Below are positions 59,976 to 64,000 of a stretch of DNA of 64,000 bases, piece by piece. Source of the stretch: Cristatella mucedo (Eukaryota > Bryozoa > Phylactolaemata > Cristatellidae). Numbering within the stretch: position 1 is the first letter of the stretch; each line of letters starts with the position of its first letter. The notes beneath the pieces were generated by a model, which was not told the origin of the DNA, made no database searches, and saw nothing but the letters and a program-made list of their open reading frames with translations. The position numbers were made by a program, and so were the translations under genes. Location: contig WPIO01000035.1 in assembly GCA_009760855.2 (NCBI GenBank), forward strand, positions 727,001 through 791,000, given 5' to 3'.

Positions 59976-60461
59976 TGTATTATCCTATACTACTGTTTAT
60001 GGTGGTCTGGAGCGTGCTGCATTCGTATACGCTGTGCCACAACCTGTGAGTCTAAAGCCGTCAAGCGGGAGCGTGCAAGTCAGCCGATAGAGGACATCAT
60101 TCAATTCAGCACTCCGCGATATCAAAGGCCGCTGCTTGTGCAGAGCTGGGGCTAGAAATTGCGTCATTTTAGTGGCCAGGGCGTACATAAAAACCGGAGG
60201 AAATTTCACACTCCCTGTAAAGAGGCCCACTGACTGAAGCCGTCACGACTGAGCCTGCTAGCCACGATACCCACCCTCGATTTATCAAAACATCCGGGGC
60301 CGAGGCCGAAGCGTTTGAGGACGAAACGATCGAGCCTAAGACCGAGCTGTCAGCAGCAGAGGAATCTGTAGCAGAAACGTCTGAGGCCGAGGCTGCTGGC
60401 CGTCCGACATCGCGCTACATAGGCTCGTGCGGACGTCAGGGGTCGGGCACTTAGGTTAGGG

Positions 60462-60648
60462 CAGCGATTCTCGACCTGTGCGACGCGACCCCTTTGGGGG
60501 TCTAACGACCATTTCGCAGGGGTCGCCTAAGACCATCGGAAAATACACATTTCCACATTTCGCTCACAATAGTTTTATGGTTGGGGGTCGCCACAACATG
60601 AGGAACTGTATTAAAGGGTCATGGCATTAGTAAGGTTGAGAACCGCTG
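60462..60648 (-). mobile_element. SPIN-like hAT MITE, second 187-bp copy
   Basis: Inverted relative to the 32-kb copy. Ends CAGCGATTCTCGACCT and AGGTTGAGAACCGCTG; internal CGACCCCTTTGGGGGTCTAA, AGGGGTCGCCTAAGACCATC and ATGGTTGGGGGTCGCCACAA. Length is the same 187 bp. Target duplication ggttaggg (60454-60461) and gattaggg (60649-60656), 7/8. Confidence 0.9.
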
Positions 60649-60774
60649 GATTAGGGGGACAGGAAGCCGTGGCATTCGCCACAACTTCCGCTGTGCGAAG
60701 CTTGTATTCGTCGAGGATGGCCCAACGGCTGATGCCGTCATCGAGCATGACTATTGTTACTATTATATAATGCC

Positions 60775-60900
60775 AATATATTGTTCACTAACCATTCACG
60801 ATCGTGTTCCTTTTGCAGCAAATGTAAAGTGCATAGAGAGAGATTGAGTTATCTGAGGGCGCTTTATCAAGTGTGCTATTATTATTATTATTGTCATTAT
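60775..60900 (+). mobile_element. LINE family A 3' UTR and tail only
   Basis: CCATTCACGATCGTGTTCCT, TTTGCAGCAAATGTAAAGTG, hairpin, (ATT)n to 60900. No coding sequence. Confidence 0.85.
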
Positions 60901-61659
60901 TATTAAGACGGTCAAAATTAGCATTTCCGAATACACGTTTCGCTACTCGGGCGCACACGTTTATCGGCTTAAAGATGAATTTTACTGGATCTTGGCATGT
61001 AGTAGCGGATCCTGAACTGAAGTACTTTGCCGCACCAAGCAGCGATCGTCGCAGCGGTGCTAGTCTCTGCGGACGCACGACAAGCACGAAGCAGAGGTGC
61101 AGAGGTACCTCGAAGCAGAGGCGCCTCAAAGCGCGGCGTAGCGAGTTGTAGATGCTCATTCGATACGCACGCAGGTATACCGAGGGTAGCGGAGCGTGGC
61201 CTTAATAAACCGCATCTACATGTAGCGAGGCCTTGTATTTTGCCTAGAAAGGCTTATTCGGCATCCGAAAAGGCTAGCGGTGCCCATCGACAGCCATATC
61301 GAACGATAGCAATTGAACGCGCTAAGCACAACCGAGGGATTATTAATTGAGTGGGGCTTGTTATGCCACGAAACCATGGATTGTGACATAATCGGTTCCT
61401 AATCATTCTTACGCAGGAACCGTGAATAATAGCTAGGCATTCAAAGTCTCGCTGATTTATTAAGGCCACGTTTCACTGCCTCCTCCTTAAATGAAGGCAT
61501 CATCTGACAAGACAATACACAATGCAACATGCAGCAAGCTACTGAAGGCGTCAACGTTAGGCATCGCCACCTTGTTACGCTCTTACATAAATTATTACCG
61601 ATAATTTTTATCAGCCTTCTTCACAAATTTTGTCGCAGCCGTCCTGTCGTCCTCTTCAT

Positions 61660-63020
61660 GGTGAGCCGCGATGGCACAGTAGGTGAGGTGGTTGCTCTTC
61701 AGGGCCTCGAATCATGCGTTGGGCGATCCTTTATTGCCGCTGCAATGTAATGTATCTCCGTCTGTAACTCCACAAAGTCATCAAGATCATGTGGGTGTTA
61801 CGCAGGAGAGTTTTGTAAAGCGCACTCACAGCCTAGGCGGCTTTCGGTAGGCATTCGGTAGCCAACAGACTTCGTCTCACGTAACAAAGAGAAAGTGGGC
61901 AGCATAGCAGAGTCAGGAGAGCAGTTGAGGTAGTGAGCAGCATAGAAGTAGCAGCTCAGGACCGCAGAGAAGGATGAGCCATAGTCGGCAGTAGTAGAGT
62001 AGTTATCGTTGAGTAAGAATTGTAGAAGCGAGTTCCACAGTCTAGGACCTGCAGAGCTAAACCTTCTGTCGCCAACGGTCTTTAAGCGGAGGAATGGGAC
62101 AGCTAATTTCTTGTCCACACAGGACCTGAGGGCTCGAACAGGCTGAAACTGATGCGGCAGTTCAGCTAGGTACGAAGGAACCAAGCCGTGGTGGGCCTTG
62201 TGGGTCAGCATAAGAACTTTGCTCTGCATCCGTTGGTCAACCGGCATCCATCTTAGCTCTTTTAGACTAGGAGACACGTGTTCAAACTTCTGGGACTTGA
62301 AGATTAGCCTTGCAGCCAAATTCATAGTCAGCTGCAGTGGCCTAATTGCTTTCTTCGGTAGCCCAGCCAAAAGGAAATTACAACAATCAAGCCGAGACAG
62401 AACCAAGGAGCTAGTTAATTTTTTTACAAGCCATTGTGGAAGACAGCTCCTAATCTTGGATAGGGATAGGACGTGATGGCTAGCTGTAGAAGCAGGCTTC
62501 TGAATGAAGCTTTAAAATTGAGGCAGCTGTCGTAACGACACCTACATTTCGAGCACGTGGTGATGGTCGCACAACGGCATCACCTATTAGAAGAGCAAAG
62601 CCTTTTAATCCAGCCACACGCTTAGGGTGCCCTATGAGCAGCAGTTCGGTTTTGTCGTCATTTAATTTCAGGAAGTTTTCCGACATCTAGGATCAAATAT
62701 CGGCAAGGCAAGCATCCAATTTTTCAGTTGCTGCAGCAGATTCCGACGGTTTAAATGACGAATACAACTGAGTATCATCAGCATAAAAGTGATGTCCTAT
62801 TACATGGGCCTTAATCACTTTTCCCAGAGGTAGAGTATAAATGGAGAACAGCAAGAGACCGAGTATGGACCCTTGAGGGACTCCACAGGTGACCGGTCTC
62901 GTATGTGAGACCTGACCCCCACACGACACGGATTGAACACGATCAGACAAGTACGATAAGCGGTGTGATAGCCTTTAAAGCTTTTCCATCGCTATAAAAA
63001 AAGAGGCTGTTAAATTTTCT
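61660..63020 (+). mobile_element. SINE interrupted by a LINE family B insertion
   Basis: Left part about 61660-61745: GGCACAGTAGGTGAGGTGGT, GGGCCTCGAATCATGCGTTG, GGCGATCCTTTATTGCCGCT. Right part 62958-63020: AAGCGGTGTGATAGCCTTTA and AAAGAGGCTGTTAAATTTTC. Placed end to end they give the SINE module order seen at 59797-59975. Confidence 0.8.
61746..62957 (-). pseudogene. LINE family B copy nested in a SINE
   Basis: Minus-strand RT from RVQSVSCGGQVSH through TCGVPQGSILGLLLFSIYTL, HHFYADDTQLYSSFKPSES (YADD intact) to SAGPRLWNSLLQFL, 3' UTR and (ACATT)n at 61746-61755. Broken by a stop at about 62690 (after ACLADI) and a frameshift near 62515. The C-terminal 202-residue frame (62406-61798) is open. 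5'-truncated after motif A. Confidence 0.9.
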
Positions 63021-63724
63021 TCATCACCGACGAAGTCCCAGAAACGAGCTGTGCTTCAATATCTTTGCAGAAGCATCGGCTCGCAGACGTTCGTGTACTC
63101 GCAGTACTTAACATGGCTGGAGACAGATGAGCACGTTTCACTTCAACTCTACCTGCATGGCTCCCTTAAACGATTCAAAACTAGAGCATGATTAGTGCAC
63201 CCAAAGCTAGGAACAGCCACCCATGATTCACCATTACAGAAGCGATTGCGACTGCGAATTATCATGTTCCCCCTGACAGCGTCTTGCCAATCCAGTCTTT
63301 TCAGACTGGCATTAAGTTGTCAGTTTAGATTCTGCTTAACGAAATCAGGCAGATCTTTTGCCTGATTACACACCTACTGGCAGAATGTTGGACGCAGTAA
63401 ACAATAAAGTTTCGTAAAATCTGAAGAGGAAGTCAAGTTTATTTTCTTTTAGAAAACATAGATTCAGCAATCGTAGCCTGACCGTAACCGCACAGAGTTT
63501 GTTGAGATTCAGAGGCGAGGAGAAACTACCATTGCATTAACCAGGTTGAAATCTCAATGACATAACCACAGATGAAGCCAAGTATATACCAAGATAATTA
63601 AAACAAGGTATCCCAAGTCGAAAATAACATTAATACGACTCAAAGGAATGCAGGATGAATGAGATCTATATCACAAGTCTTCTCCGTTGTCATAAAGTAA
63701 GGAAGTATGACATACAGTGTAGAT
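63021..63724. other. Unannotated spacer
   Basis: AT-rich, with no repeat or coding signature that I can support. Confidence 0.5.
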
Positions 63725-63835
63725 TTAATAATAATAATGATACATTTGTACAGCGTCCTCAGAGAATTCAGTCTCTTTCTAGGCGCTTTACGTATGCTGC
63801 AAAGGAAGCATGATCGAATGGTTAGTGGTATAGTT
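63725..63835 (-). mobile_element. LINE family A 3' tail, minus orientation
   Basis: AATAATAATAATGATACATT, CAGCGTCCTCAGAGAATTCA, GTCTCTTTCTAGGCGCTTTA, CGTATGCTGCAAAGGAAGCA. No coding sequence attached. Confidence 0.8.
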
Positions 63836-64000
63836 AAGTTTTTACGCTGATCCACAAGGCCCGGAACGGCTTGGCCTTCATACCTAGATGGACAAATTTT
63901 CGGCCTCCTCGTGCTCCTAGGTCCTGTATCGACTAAACATTAGCTGTTTCATCCCTCCGCTTAGAGACCTTTAACAAAAAAGGTTTTGCTCTTCGGTTTC

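Overview
This is nuclear DNA of an animal, almost certainly an invertebrate. Two large genes are split into many short exons by GT-AG introns. The rest is packed with non-LTR retrotransposon debris, a tRNA-derived SINE family, DNA-transposon relics and long dinucleotide microsatellites. The phylum cannot be assigned from the sequence alone. There are no rRNA, CRISPR or operon-like features.

Two host genes can be assembled by joining exons across splice sites, both on the minus strand. (1) A kinesin-like gene runs from 21275 (or an ATG at 21338) down to 7047. Its 19 exons total 2172 nt and close into one frame of 723 codons plus a stop. The first nine exons form a kinesin motor domain and the last ten a long coiled-coil tail. 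The P-loop is present, but the switch I signature is degraded and the segment after the switch II DLAG is missing, so the motor is probably not a normal ATPase. (2) A gene for a protein with four SPRY domains runs from 53258 down to 30234. With 13 firm exons and one candidate exon it totals 2631 nt, or 876 codons plus a stop. The SPRY domains alternate between two subtypes (A-B-A-B) with repeating intron phases, which points to duplication of a two-domain unit.

Layout: 1-180 microsatellite; 652-1125 inverted LINE 3' ends; 1135-3198 Tigger-like transposase relic carrying a solo LTR (2028-2515) with a perfect 5-bp target duplication; 3.2-7.0 kb mostly featureless with a SINE and a microsatellite; 7.0-21.3 kb kinesin-like gene with LINE, SINE and minisatellite-filled introns; 21.3-30.2 kb intergenic, with LINE copies including the best-preserved reverse transcriptase (27700-29217) and a possible LTR with a minisatellite; 30.2-53.3 kb SPRY gene, whose introns hold a SPIN-like hAT MITE and several LINE fragments; 53.3-64 kb intergenic, with two larger copies of a second LINE family, SINEs and a second 187-bp hAT MITE.

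Two LINE families of the CR1/L2/Jockey type coexist. Family A ends in a hairpin plus (ATT)n, family B in (ACATT)n. B is nested in A at 14459-15130 and in a SINE at 61746-62957, and a SINE is nested in A at 22224-22418, which gives a relative order of activity. All family and domain names come from motif recognition, with no database search.
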